Below, piece after piece: positions 30,620 through 37,344 of a stretch of DNA of 37,344 bases. Made by a program: the position numbers and the translations under genes. Source of the stretch: JAVVEH01 sp032251435 (GTDB lineage: Bacteria > Verrucomicrobiota > Lentisphaeria > Oligosphaerales > MVZH01); NCBI GenBank assembly GCA_032251435.1, contig JAVVEH010000042.1, positions 1-37,344 of the forward strand, read 5' to 3'. The notes below the pieces were generated by a model that was not told the origin of the DNA, ran no database searches, and saw only the letters and a program-made list of their open reading frames with translations. Positions within the stretch are counted from its first letter, which is position 1; the number at the start of each line of letters is the position of its first letter.

Positions 30620-30794
30620 GTTTGACTCCTTATACGCATGGGGCGGGGGAACCCGCCGAGTTCACATCCGTCGAAAACATTGAAAAGACGATGGTATCGT
30701 CTATCGTATGGTCAGACACTGGTTTTGCGACAGGGTTTCGCCAAAAGCCGTGTGTGTCCGGATATCAGGGCGGCATAAACAAGCGGAGAGTGTC

Positions 30795-31757
30795 ATGAAA
30801 ATAAATCGACCGTGTGTCTTTTTAACTCTTTGTGGGTTGATTGTTTCGATGTCGATTCAGGCCGAGGATCTCAAAGAGCCTCAGCAATCAGCCGCAAAGC
30901 CGGCCTACACAAGGACGTTGAAGATGTTTCCTTTGTTTCATGCGGACTACGCGGATGTGGAAGTCGTGGCGCGTGAGTTTTTGTCACCCAAAGGGACAAT
31001 GCGCTATGTCAAAGGGAAAAACTCAGTGGTCGTTATTGACTACCCGGAGAATCTGGAAAATATCCAAACGGTGATTGACGCGTTAGAGGGAGACGGGCCG
31101 CCGCCCAATATCCGGATCAACGTGGCGTTTGACGAGGTGGGGGAAAGCGGTCAGTCCGGCTGGGGGGTCGACTTGGGCGGACCGGTCATTATTGAGGACG
31201 GGAAGGTGAAACATAACCGGGTGGACATCCACGCCGGTAAGAATAAAACCACATCATCACGTTTCACCAGCCAGCAAATCTTGACTGTTGATGGAAAGGA
31301 AGCCCAAATATGGGTCGGTGAAACCGTGCAGGAACCCAGATGGGTCTTTGAATACGGTCGTCGGCGGGCGTGGTGGTCCAGCGACTATGTTGAGTATAAT
31401 TTCGGAGCGAGTCTGCAGGTCAGGCCAAAATTGTTGAATAACGGATTGATTCAAATCGATGTCTATCCCCGGTTGACTTCCCGAACCGGGGAAAAATTAA
31501 GTGTGGACGTGAAGGAGTTGACGGTCAGCGTCTTGGCCAGGGACGGTCAAACCGTCAGTATCGGCGGCATGGATCAAAACATGTGTGAAGCCTACAGCAA
31601 AATTCTCGGCCGCGGGCGGGTGTTTAATGGCACGTCTTTAAATATCACGCTGACACCGACAGTGGAGAAAACAGGCGCGAAGCCCCCGCCGCCGGGGACG
31701 ACTCGGCAACCCGTCGCGCCGATTCACATCGAACGGTCTTACCAACACGGACCATGA
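30795..31757 (+). CDS. Small secretin-like exported protein
   Basis: A 320-residue exported protein with a signal peptide probably cut at SIQA|ED (about residue 24). An N-type secretin domain (about residues 40-100) contains FPLFHADYADVEVVAREFL and NSVVVIDYPENLENIQTVIDALE. It is followed by a region like the start and end of a secretin domain (VEYNFGASLQVRPKLLNNGLIQIDVYP, then VSVLARDGQTVSIGGMD and TSLNITLTPTVEK). At this length it is shorter than PilQ or GspD, which are usually above 550 residues, so it may form a small ring or act as an accessory. GGAG precedes ATG 30795; the open frame extends upstream without homology. Secretin fold is likely; its function is unknown. Confidence 0.75.
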   Translation: MKINRPCVFLTLCGLIVSMSIQAEDLKEPQQSAAKPAYTRTLKMFPLFHADYADVEVVAREFLSPKGTMRYVKGKNSVVVIDYPENLENIQTVIDALEGDGPPPNIRINVAFDEVGESGQSGWGVDLGGPVIIEDGKVKHNRVDIHAGKNKTTSSRFTSQQILTVDGKEAQIWVGETVQEPRWVFEYGRRRAWWSSDYVEYNFGASLQVRPKLLNNGLIQIDVYPRLTSRTGEKLSVDVKELTVSVLARDGQTVSIGGMDQNMCEAYSKILGRGRVFNGTSLNITLTPTVEKTGAKPPPPGTTRQPVAPIHIERSYQHGP

Positions 31758-31876
31758 AGACCCGCGGGGCTGAATCCAAGGCTGACCGATCCCCCTCTTA
31801 TCCTTACATTCGAAAGGGATCCTTGTTAAACGATAGTAAAATAGGGGTAATTTTATCTTTTCGTGGTGTTTTCGGG

Positions 31877-31905
31877 TTGACCGGCGGTCACTTAAGGGAT
31901 AAAGT
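31877..31905 (+). promoter_or_regulatory. Sigma-70-type promoter of the Fe-S carrier / nqr operon
   Basis: TTGACC and TAAAGT are separated by 17 bases, close to the consensus. The predicted start of transcription is about 40 bases upstream of the GTG that begins the Fe-S carrier gene. There are only short gaps between the genes that follow, apart from one of about 220 bases before nqrD and one of about 165 before nqrF. Confidence 0.6.
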
Positions 31906-31952
31906 AAGGCGCGTTTAAAAAGGCATGAAAATGACATCCGGAAGGGTACACG

Positions 31953-32261
31953 GTGGTTATTTCTCCCGCCGCCCTCAGGCGGCTGACTAAGTTATTAGCG
32001 ACATTCCCGGACTCGGTGAGCGGTCTCCGGTTTGAGGGGCATGTGGGCACGTGCCGTGGCAGCGCGCCGATTTTCAAGCCGCTTGAAGCGCCTCTGAAAG
32101 GGGATCAAACCATTACCGTCGACGGCTTTAAGTTTTTTGTTCCCAAAGAAAAAATGACGGTTTTCATGACGGCTTCCCTGGACGTGGACCGCGCGTTTAT
32201 GGGTAAGGGATTTTTTCTGACGTGGCCGCACATGTCCGGCTGTGACTGTGACTGCCATTGA
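31953..32261 (+). CDS. HesB/IscA-family A-type iron-sulfur carrier-like protein
   Basis: A 102-residue protein aligned by eye to the IscA/HesB fold. ISPAALRRLTKLL is the opening helix, GLRFEGHVGTCRGSAP carries the first ligand Cys34, VDGFKFFVPKEK matches the middle strand, and the C-terminus CDCDCH carries Cys97, Cys99 and Cys101. IscA has its last two ligand cysteines as C-x-C at the same place; here there is an extra C-x-C and a final His. A-type carriers deliver Fe-S clusters to target proteins. The start is GTG 31953, preceded by GGAAGGG. It sits 45 bases upstream of nqrB, so supply of clusters to NqrD/E/F is a sensible inference. Confidence 0.72.
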   Translation: MVISPAALRRLTKLLATFPDSVSGLRFEGHVGTCRGSAPIFKPLEAPLKGDQTITVDGFKFFVPKEKMTVFMTASLDVDRAFMGKGFFLTWPHMSGCDCDCH

Positions 32262-32306
32262 AAGCGCTTTGCGAGACTCGGATTGTGAACCTGGAATCAC
32301 CACGAT

Positions 32307-33410
32307 ATGCCTGAAACAACAACAAAAAAAACACCGGTGACGAAAAAGGCGCCCGCCTTTAAACGCCAGAAAGTCATGGAGAAAGTCCTGCTGGCTTTGT
32401 CGCCCGCCGCTGTGGGCGCGGTGTATTTCTTCGGTTGGCGGACGATGGCGATGACGCTATGGGTGATGGGTGTCGCCTGCGTGACTGAATATTTGCTGGC
32501 GAAACGGCGTGGTGATCCGCTGACGGGTTCATGCCTGGTGACCGGCGCCTTGCTGGGGCTGGCTTTGCCGCCGACATTGCCATTCTGGATGGGCGCGGTC
32601 GGCGCGGTGGTCGGGGTCGCGTTTGGCAAAGAATTGTTCGGCGGTTTTGGCCGCAATGTGTTTAATCCGGCCATTGTCGGGCGGGCTTTCCTCTATGTGT
32701 CTTTTCCAGAGGCGATGACGAAATGGTTTATTCCCGCTTTCCAAGGCGGTCCCGGCGGCTTGTTGAGTTGGGGGGGGCGGCGGACGATGGAAGTGAACGG
32801 GGAAGTGGTGGACGCCCTGACGGCCGCCACGCCGATGTGGTTCCGGCGGGATATCGGCTTCCCGGAAACGTTCACCTTTTGGGATCAAATCAAACAGCTT
32901 TTTTCCGGTGGAATCGGCGGCGTGTTTGAGGGCGCCGACGGCGGCTGGCATATTTTGGCCGCGGGTTCCGCGGGGGAAGTGTCGGCCCTTCTGTTATTGG
33001 TTGGCGGCATTTATTTGCTGGTCACCAAAACCGCCAATTGGCGCTTGGTCGCCAGCAGTTTCGCGGGGGCCGCGGGAGCCAGTCTGATTTTCCGTCACGT
33101 TTTGGGGGCGGCGGCGGTGCCGCCTGTGCTGTTCACCCTGTTCTCCGGCGCCATGGTTTACGCCTGTTTTTTCATGGTCACGGATCCGGTCAGCGCGCCG
33201 AAAAACAAGCAAGCCCAACTTTGGTATGGCGCCTTTATCGGAATGCTGATTGTGTTTTTCCGCTGGAAAGCGGTGTTCGCCGGCGGGGTGGCGTTCGCTA
33301 TCTTGCTGGGCAATACGGTCGGCCCGACACTGGATCTGATTTTCAAAGCCCGGGCCGACAAGAAAAAAGCGAAGACCGCGGCCAAACCCGCGGCGGCGGA
33401 GGGAGCGTGA
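32307..33410 (+). CDS. nqrB: Na+-translocating NADH:quinone reductase subunit B
   Basis: NqrB is the large membrane subunit that carries a covalently bound FMN and riboflavin and forms the Na+ path. The 367-residue protein has about ten hydrophobic segments and motifs GRNVFNPAIVGRAFLYVSFP and MVTDPVSAPKN. The FMN-attachment Thr is expected in LTAATPM (Thr175); the usual motif is S/T-G-A-T, but the second position is Ala here. The N-terminal 20 residues are Lys/Thr-rich. It is followed after three bases by nqrC. No nqrA precedes it, although nqrA usually starts the operon. Confidence 0.93.
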   Translation: MPETTTKKTPVTKKAPAFKRQKVMEKVLLALSPAAVGAVYFFGWRTMAMTLWVMGVACVTEYLLAKRRGDPLTGSCLVTGALLGLALPPTLPFWMGAVGAVVGVAFGKELFGGFGRNVFNPAIVGRAFLYVSFPEAMTKWFIPAFQGGPGGLLSWGGRRTMEVNGEVVDALTAATPMWFRRDIGFPETFTFWDQIKQLFSGGIGGVFEGADGGWHILAAGSAGEVSALLLLVGGIYLLVTKTANWRLVASSFAGAAGASLIFRHVLGAAAVPPVLFTLFSGAMVYACFFMVTDPVSAPKNKQAQLWYGAFIGMLIVFFRWKAVFAGGVAFAILLGNTVGPTLDLIFKARADKKKAKTAAKPAAAEGA

Positions 33411-33413
33411 ACG

Positions 33414-34097
33414 ATGAAGCACAGTAAGCTTTACACCATTCTTTTTATGATGACGCTGTCGGTGCTGTTTGGCGCCGGCATCGCCGGCCTGAGTATCGTG
33501 TCGCAGCCGGTGATCGAGAGAAACAACCGCTTACTGACCCAGCGGGCTTACGTGGAGGTTTTCGGGCTGGGGGATGTGGGAAAATTGTCTAGTGATGAGG
33601 TGGCCGCTCTTATTGACAGCCGGGTGGAAGTGGGTGACACGCCGATTGTCGATCCGGAAACGGGAACTGAATTCACGATTTTAAAAGCCTATGATGAAAG
33701 CAGGCGTGTGACGGCGGTCGCGTTTAATTTCAGAGGGCTGGGATTCTGGGCCCCCATCAAGGGCTGGCTGGCTGTGACACCGGACCGCTCACGCACCGTG
33801 GGCCTGGTGATTACCGAGCAGAAAGAGACCCCCGGTCTGGGCGGACGGGTGGAGGAGCCGATTTTCACCGACCCGTTTAAAGCGAGTGTTCTGGTGAAAG
33901 CTCCCGGTGATGAGGGCGGGAAGTATATCATCATCAGTTCCTCAAAACCATCCGCGGGAACGGAAAAGGCCGAACGCCATGTGGAAGCGATTACCGGCGC
34001 CACGCAAACATGCATGGCGATGGATACAATATTGAACGACGCGCTCCGGGCCTTTAATCGGGCGTGGAACGCTGACACCGCGCGGGCGGCGAATTAG
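33414..34097 (+). CDS. nqrC: Na+-translocating NADH:quinone reductase subunit C
   Basis: NqrC is a membrane-anchored periplasmic flavoprotein. The 227-residue product has one N-terminal membrane helix (LYTILFMMTLSVLFGAGIAGL), a conserved KETPGLGGRVEEP loop and the covalent FMN site ITGATQT near residue 197, which is the S/T-G-A-T sequence recognised by the flavin transferase ApbE. No apbE gene is in the window. It lies within the nqrBCDEF run; about 220 bases follow before nqrD, including a tandem duplication. Confidence 0.94.
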   Translation: MKHSKLYTILFMMTLSVLFGAGIAGLSIVSQPVIERNNRLLTQRAYVEVFGLGDVGKLSSDEVAALIDSRVEVGDTPIVDPETGTEFTILKAYDESRRVTAVAFNFRGLGFWAPIKGWLAVTPDRSRTVGLVITEQKETPGLGGRVEEPIFTDPFKASVLVKAPGDEGGKYIIISSSKPSAGTEKAERHVEAITGATQTCMAMDTILNDALRAFNRAWNADTARAAN

Positions 34098-34140
34098 AAC
34101 AGCGCGCGCCGCGGATTCCGCGGTGTGGATTGAAAATCAT

Positions 34141-34319
34141 AGAAGTGTCTGTACAACCGGCGCTCCGGTTTATCCGGACAGAGGGCTGTTTCCGGCTTTG
34201 TGAAAAGAAAAAGTGACGAAGCGACACATAAAAGTGCCTATACGAGCGGTTTTCCGATTTATCTGAACGGGGGTCAGCTTCCTAGTTCATGAAAAGAAAA
34301 AGTGACGAAGTTACACATG
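34141..34319 (+). repeat. Imperfect 89-bp tandem duplication before nqrD
   Basis: Bases from 34141 are repeated from 34230, offset exactly 89 bases. The best-kept part is TGAAAAGAAAAAGTGACGAA (34201 and 34290). The second copy runs into the nqrD start region, so the duplication covers the gene's translation-start signals. The first copy has diverged in the middle (GGTTTATCCGGACAG against GATTTATCTGAACGG) and opens only a short dead-end frame. Confidence 0.85.
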
Positions 34320-34934
34320 AAATCATTGGCTAAGACAGTCGGCGGTGACGCCTTTATCAAAAACTTGTGGGAAGAAAATCCCGTCTTTCGCCAGGTATTG
34401 GGCATTTGTTCCACGTTGGCGGTGACCAACCTGTTGACCAACACGCTGATCATGTGCGCGGGGTTGACCTTTACCACCGCGCTGGCTAGTTTCACCGTGT
34501 CTCTTCTGCGTAATCATACGCCCAAACAAGTGCGGATGATGGTGCAGGTGCTCATCATCGCCGCCTATGTGATTGTGGTGGACCGGGCGATTCAGGCGTA
34601 TTTCCCCGAAGTGCACGGGTTTATTGGCCCCTACGTGGGACTGATTATCACCAATTGCATTATCATGGGACGGTGCGAGGCGTTCGCCACAAAAAACACG
34701 CCCTTCGCCTCTCTCCTTGATGGACTCGGCGCGGGTATCGGGTATAGTCTGGTGCTTCTGGCCATCGCCGCGGTGCGTGAGCCCATGGGCTTCGGCACCG
34801 TGTTCGGGTTGGCCCTGCCGGCCCGGGACATGTGGTGGCATTCCTGGACAATCATGGTGATGCCTCCCGGCGCCTTCTTCATGCTGGCGCTGGTGAGCTG
34901 GTTTGGCGTGTCGATGACCAAGAAAGCGAGTTGA
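34317..34934 (+). CDS. nqrD: Na+-translocating NADH:quinone reductase subunit D
   Basis: NqrD pairs with NqrE in the membrane, where the two hold a shared [2Fe-2S] centre. Six hydrophobic helices are present. The cluster Cys residues are in QVLGICSTLAVTN (Cys31) and ITNCIIMGRCEAF. Other family motifs are ALASFTVSLLRNHTPKQVRMMVQVLIIA and VREPMGFGT. I favour ATG 34317 (MKSLAKTVGGD, 205 residues), which places Cys31 near the position in Vibrio NqrD. GTG 34302 would add five residues. Neither has a clear ribosome site, and both lie in the duplicated leader. Two bases separate it from nqrE. Confidence 0.94.
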   Translation: MKSLAKTVGGDAFIKNLWEENPVFRQVLGICSTLAVTNLLTNTLIMCAGLTFTTALASFTVSLLRNHTPKQVRMMVQVLIIAAYVIVVDRAIQAYFPEVHGFIGPYVGLIITNCIIMGRCEAFATKNTPFASLLDGLGAGIGYSLVLLAIAAVREPMGFGTVFGLALPARDMWWHSWTIMVMPPGAFFMLALVSWFGVSMTKKAS

Positions 34935-34936
34935 CA

Positions 34937-35569
34937 ATGATTCCTTTAGCGACAACAACCGGAGCGGAGGGCGGCGGCGCGCTGATCGCCCAGTTGCTGG
35001 TGATTTTTCTGGCCGCCGCATTCACGGATAATATTTTATTGTCCCGCTTTTTGGGGATGTGCTCCTTCCTGGCGATTTCCCGTCAAATGAAAACCAGCCT
35101 CGGCTTGGGAGTCGCCGTGGTGTTTGTGACCACGTGCACTGCCGGCATTAACTTTTTAGTGCATTACTACGTCACGAAACCTCTGCATGTGGAGTTTCTG
35201 GACTATATCTTGTTTATCGTGGTCATCGCCGCGTTTGTGCAGTTGGTGGAGATGATCATTGAGCGGTTTTCCCCGCCGTTGTATTTCGCGTTGGGAATAT
35301 TTCTGCCTCTGATCACGGTGAACTGCGCGATTCTCGGGGTGTCGCTGTTCATGCTTAACAAGCAGGACTACACATTTGTTCACTCACTGGTATTCGGTTT
35401 TGGCAGCGGGGTTGGCTGGCTGCTGGCGATTGTGTTGATGGCCGGCATCCGGTCCCGAATTAAAGAAGACAAGGTGCCGGAGGGACTGCGGGGCGCCGGC
35501 ATCACCCTGCTGGTCACGGGGATTATCGCGTTAGCGTTTGTCGGCTTCAGCGGCATGATCAAATTTTAG
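34937..35569 (+). CDS. nqrE: Na+-translocating NADH:quinone reductase subunit E
   Basis: NqrE is the second half of the membrane NqrD/E pair. The 210-residue protein has six hydrophobic helices and the two conserved cysteines in LSRFLGMCSFLAIS and LITVNCAILGVSLF, which supply ligands to the inter-subunit Fe-S centre. EGLRGAGITLLVTGIIALAFVGFSGM closes the protein as in the family. The start ATG 34937 directly follows the nqrD stop codon, suggesting coupled translation. It is close in sequence to NqrE rather than RnfA because its partners are nqrB, nqrC and nqrF. Confidence 0.95.
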   Translation: MIPLATTTGAEGGGALIAQLLVIFLAAAFTDNILLSRFLGMCSFLAISRQMKTSLGLGVAVVFVTTCTAGINFLVHYYVTKPLHVEFLDYILFIVVIAAFVQLVEMIIERFSPPLYFALGIFLPLITVNCAILGVSLFMLNKQDYTFVHSLVFGFGSGVGWLLAIVLMAGIRSRIKEDKVPEGLRGAGITLLVTGIIALAFVGFSGMIKF

Positions 35570-35694
35570 GCGCGGGGCGCCTTTCGATGTCAATATTCAC
35601 AACAAGTCAGGCGCCTTAAGCGCGCGGCAACGTGACAATCTACTTTTTTTACTATCAGTCATCGCTGAACAATCATCAGTGACCGATCACATAG

Positions 35695-35730
35695 ACTGAA
35701 CCCTGAACCAGGAACCCTGAACCTAGAACT
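35695..35730. repeat. CTGAACC/GAACCCTGAAC short repeat before nqrF
   Basis: Short units CTGAACCCTGAACC, GGAACCCTGAACC and TAGAAC occur in tandem, ending six bases before the nqrF start codon. It is the same kind of short, degenerate intergenic run as at 3839-3941. It pushes the nqrF start about 165 bases from nqrE and leaves no clear ribosome site. Confidence 0.75.
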
Positions 35731-35735
35731 CTGAT

Positions 35736-36839
35736 ATGCAAATTCTGTTAACAAGCATCGCTGTCATGGCCGCGGTCTCCGCGGTTTTGAGTGTTCTACT
35801 GGTGTTGGCCGATCGCTACCTGAACAGCTACGGCCCGTGCAAAATCAACATTAACGACGGCACTCAAGTTCTGGAAGTGCAGGGCGGAGAAAGTCTGCTC
35901 GGGTCTCTCGGGGCCAATAAAATTTTTATTCCGTCCGCCTGCGGCGGCCGGGGCAGCTGCGGCTTGTGCAAGCTGACGATCAAGAGCGGGGGCGGTCCCG
36001 TTTTGCCGACCGAAGAGCCCCACTTGACGCTGGCTGAGATCAAGGAAAATGTCCGCTTATCCTGCCAGGTGAAAGTGCGGGAGGATATGGTGATTGAAAT
36101 TCCTGATGAATTATTCTCAGTCAAGGAATTTGAGGGGACGGTTGAGAACCTTGAAGAATTGACCTACGACATCAAGTTGGTCCGCATTCGACTGAATGAT
36201 CCGGAGACGGTTGACATTGTTCCCGGCCAATATATGCAACTGGAATGCCCGCCGTATAAAATGAGTGCCGAGGCGGTGTATCGGGCGTATTCAATCGCCA
36301 CGGATCCCGAGGATAAGCGTCATGTGGACTTGTTGATCCGTCTGGTGCCGGACGGCATCTGCACCACTTGGGTTTTTGAGCATCTTAAAGAAGGAGACAA
36401 GGTGCGTATGAATGGTCCGTATGGAGATTTCCGCCTCCATGACGGAGAGGGAGAGATGATCTTTATCGCCGGCGGCAGCGGCATGGCGCCTTTCCGCAGT
36501 ATGCTCACCCACATGGCTCAGACACAAAATCCGCGTAAGACCCGTTTCTTCTTCGGCGCTCAGACTCGCAAAGATTTGTTCTATGTGGAAGACATGAAAG
36601 AATTTGAAAGCAAACTTCCCGATTTTAAATTTATTCCGGCATTAAGTAACGCGGCGGAGGACGATCAGTGGGACGGTGAAACCGGGCTGATTACTGACGT
36701 TGTCGCCGCCCACTATGAGGATTGTTCCGATAAGCAGGCCTATCTCTGCGGGTCACCGGGCATGTGCAACGCCTGCGTGAAGGTTTTGGGTGACAAAGGC
36801 CTTACGGAAGACAATGTTTATTTTGATAAGTTCGCCTGA
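35736..36839 (+). CDS. nqrF: Na+-translocating NADH:quinone reductase subunit F
   Basis: NqrF takes two electrons from NADH and passes them one at a time into the pump. It has an N-terminal membrane helix (about residues 3-26) and then a plant-type ferredoxin domain with its [2Fe-2S] ligands Cys69, Cys75, Cys78 and Cys110. A ferredoxin-NADP reductase-like module follows: RAYSIATDPED (FAD site), GGSGMAPFRSM and YLCGSPGMCNACVKVL (NADH site). At 367 residues it is slightly shorter than the Vibrio protein (about 407). It is the last nqr gene and the diagnostic one for NQR rather than RNF. Confidence 0.95.
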   Translation: MQILLTSIAVMAAVSAVLSVLLVLADRYLNSYGPCKININDGTQVLEVQGGESLLGSLGANKIFIPSACGGRGSCGLCKLTIKSGGGPVLPTEEPHLTLAEIKENVRLSCQVKVREDMVIEIPDELFSVKEFEGTVENLEELTYDIKLVRIRLNDPETVDIVPGQYMQLECPPYKMSAEAVYRAYSIATDPEDKRHVDLLIRLVPDGICTTWVFEHLKEGDKVRMNGPYGDFRLHDGEGEMIFIAGGSGMAPFRSMLTHMAQTQNPRKTRFFFGAQTRKDLFYVEDMKEFESKLPDFKFIPALSNAAEDDQWDGETGLITDVVAAHYEDCSDKQAYLCGSPGMCNACVKVLGDKGLTEDNVYFDKFA

Positions 36840-36877
36840 CCAGGCGTTTTCCCCCTGCCACAACACGGAGTCGTCAG

Positions 36878-37344
36878 ATGAAAGAAAACCCGGCGGAAAA
36901 AGAAATACTCGACCGGATGCGCCCAGGCGTGCTGTCCGCTGAAGGTTTCCTGGGCGCCGATCCGCGCTCGCTTGACCAAATGATCGCGGAAGATGTCGCG
37001 GAATTGGAGGGGGAGGGGATCACGATCGGCGAACTCGGGGCCGCTTTAAATGATCTGCATCAGCGGGTGGACGCCGCTCTCGGGGGGCCTGTTTCGCTAG
37101 CGGACGGGCAAGTGACGGCCGAGGAGATTGAAGTGATGGGACGCATTCCGTGTCCGTTTGGCTGCGGGACATTGGCTCACAAAGCGGTCATTCACGTGCG
37201 ATTTCACGGTAAACAGCTCCTGCTGACCCCGTTGCATGGCCATTTAATCAGCGAACATGGCTTTTTTCAGGGGCGGGGCACGATATTCCGGTTGGAGCCA
37301 AAAGTAGCCGCGGAGCTGTTCCGGTTGCTTTGTCCGGAACCCGA
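36878..37344 (+). CDS. Unknown protein, 3' end outside the window
   Basis: An open frame of at least 155 codons begins ATG at 36878, preceded by CGGAG, and continues past the window end. The N-terminal part is acidic and helical (KEILDRMRPGVLSAEGFLGA, SLDQMIAEDVAELEGEG). A later part has IPCPFGCGTLAHKAVIHVRF, whose C-x3-C pair could bind a metal, and LLLTPLHGHLISEHGFFQGRGTIFRLEP, which looks beta-rich. I do not recognise the family. It lies 38 bases after nqrF and could share its transcript. Confidence 0.7.
   Translation, partial: MKENPAEKEILDRMRPGVLSAEGFLGADPRSLDQMIAEDVAELEGEGITIGELGAALNDLHQRVDAALGGPVSLADGQVTAEEIEVMGRIPCPFGCGTLAHKAVIHVRFHGKQLLLTPLHGHLISEHGFFQGRGTIFRLEPKVAAELFRLLCPEP

Noticed and set aside
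35736..36839. This gene as the missing DdhD (E3) for the dideoxyhexose pathway
   Set aside because: It has the membrane helix and order of NqrF and sits in the nqr operon; the shared ferredoxin-reductase modules explain the resemblance.
32307..36839. Complex read as RNF rather than NQR
   Set aside because: RNF has RnfB and RnfC ferredoxin-type subunits; here the last gene is a classic NqrF with a plant-type 2Fe-2S domain, and no RnfB or RnfC is present.

Overview
The window looks like a chromosomal segment from a Gram-negative member of the PVC superphylum, most like Kiritimatiellota, Lentisphaerota or Verrucomicrobiota. The signs are PEP-CTERM sorting tags, prepilins with the 'FTLIELLVVIAII' N-terminus but no Gly before the cleavage site, a XylR-type regulator next to them, a sulfatase, a RAYT transposase with REP-like hairpins, ThyX, a type III pantothenate kinase and a Na+-pumping NQR. 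The phylum is inferred from gene content; there is no rRNA or other marker gene.

Left part (1-6560). A possible RHS fragment at the edge is followed by reverse-strand housekeeping genes: ispE, ribD, an aminotransferase and thyX. A GGATTT low-complexity repeat separates the last two. Next come tRNA-Arg(ACG) and tRNA-Phe(GAA), with their own promoter and terminator, then a Pal-type lipoprotein and a Nudix hydrolase.

Surface-sugar locus (6730-15578). Eight forward genes, partly overlapping, look like one operon. It holds a GT-C-like membrane protein, a polyprenyl-phosphate-type GT2, ddhA, ddhC, a RmlC-like epimerase, a 4-ketoreductase-like SDR, another GT2 and ddhB; a GtrA-like flippase is encoded convergently. 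Together they should make a CDP-3,6-dideoxyhexose and transfer it to a surface glycan. The usual E3 reductase gene, ddhD, is not here.

Middle (15643-24316). A major-pilin-like gene sits behind a good sigma-54 promoter match. It is followed by a secreted cyclase-fold repeat protein, coaX, a Cys-cluster protein, argB, a radical-SAM activase, a ThuA-like protein, ppnP with an odd Cys-rich tail, a parvulin chaperone and a sulfatase.

Accessory part (24526-30160). This contains a truncated PEP-CTERM gene, a RAYT element, palindromic repeats, a long-leader prepilin, a PEP-CTERM protein and a divergent XylR/AraC regulator. Both the prepilin and the PEP-CTERM gene are preceded by the same roughly 60-bp promoter and operator block. 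I regard this as the best candidate for an undescribed regulated module.

Right end (30161-37344). Bcp peroxiredoxin and a small secretin-like protein precede an A-type Fe-S carrier and nqrBCDEF, with a clear promoter ahead of the carrier. nqrA is absent from the window. A 3'-incomplete gene of unknown function runs off the edge.
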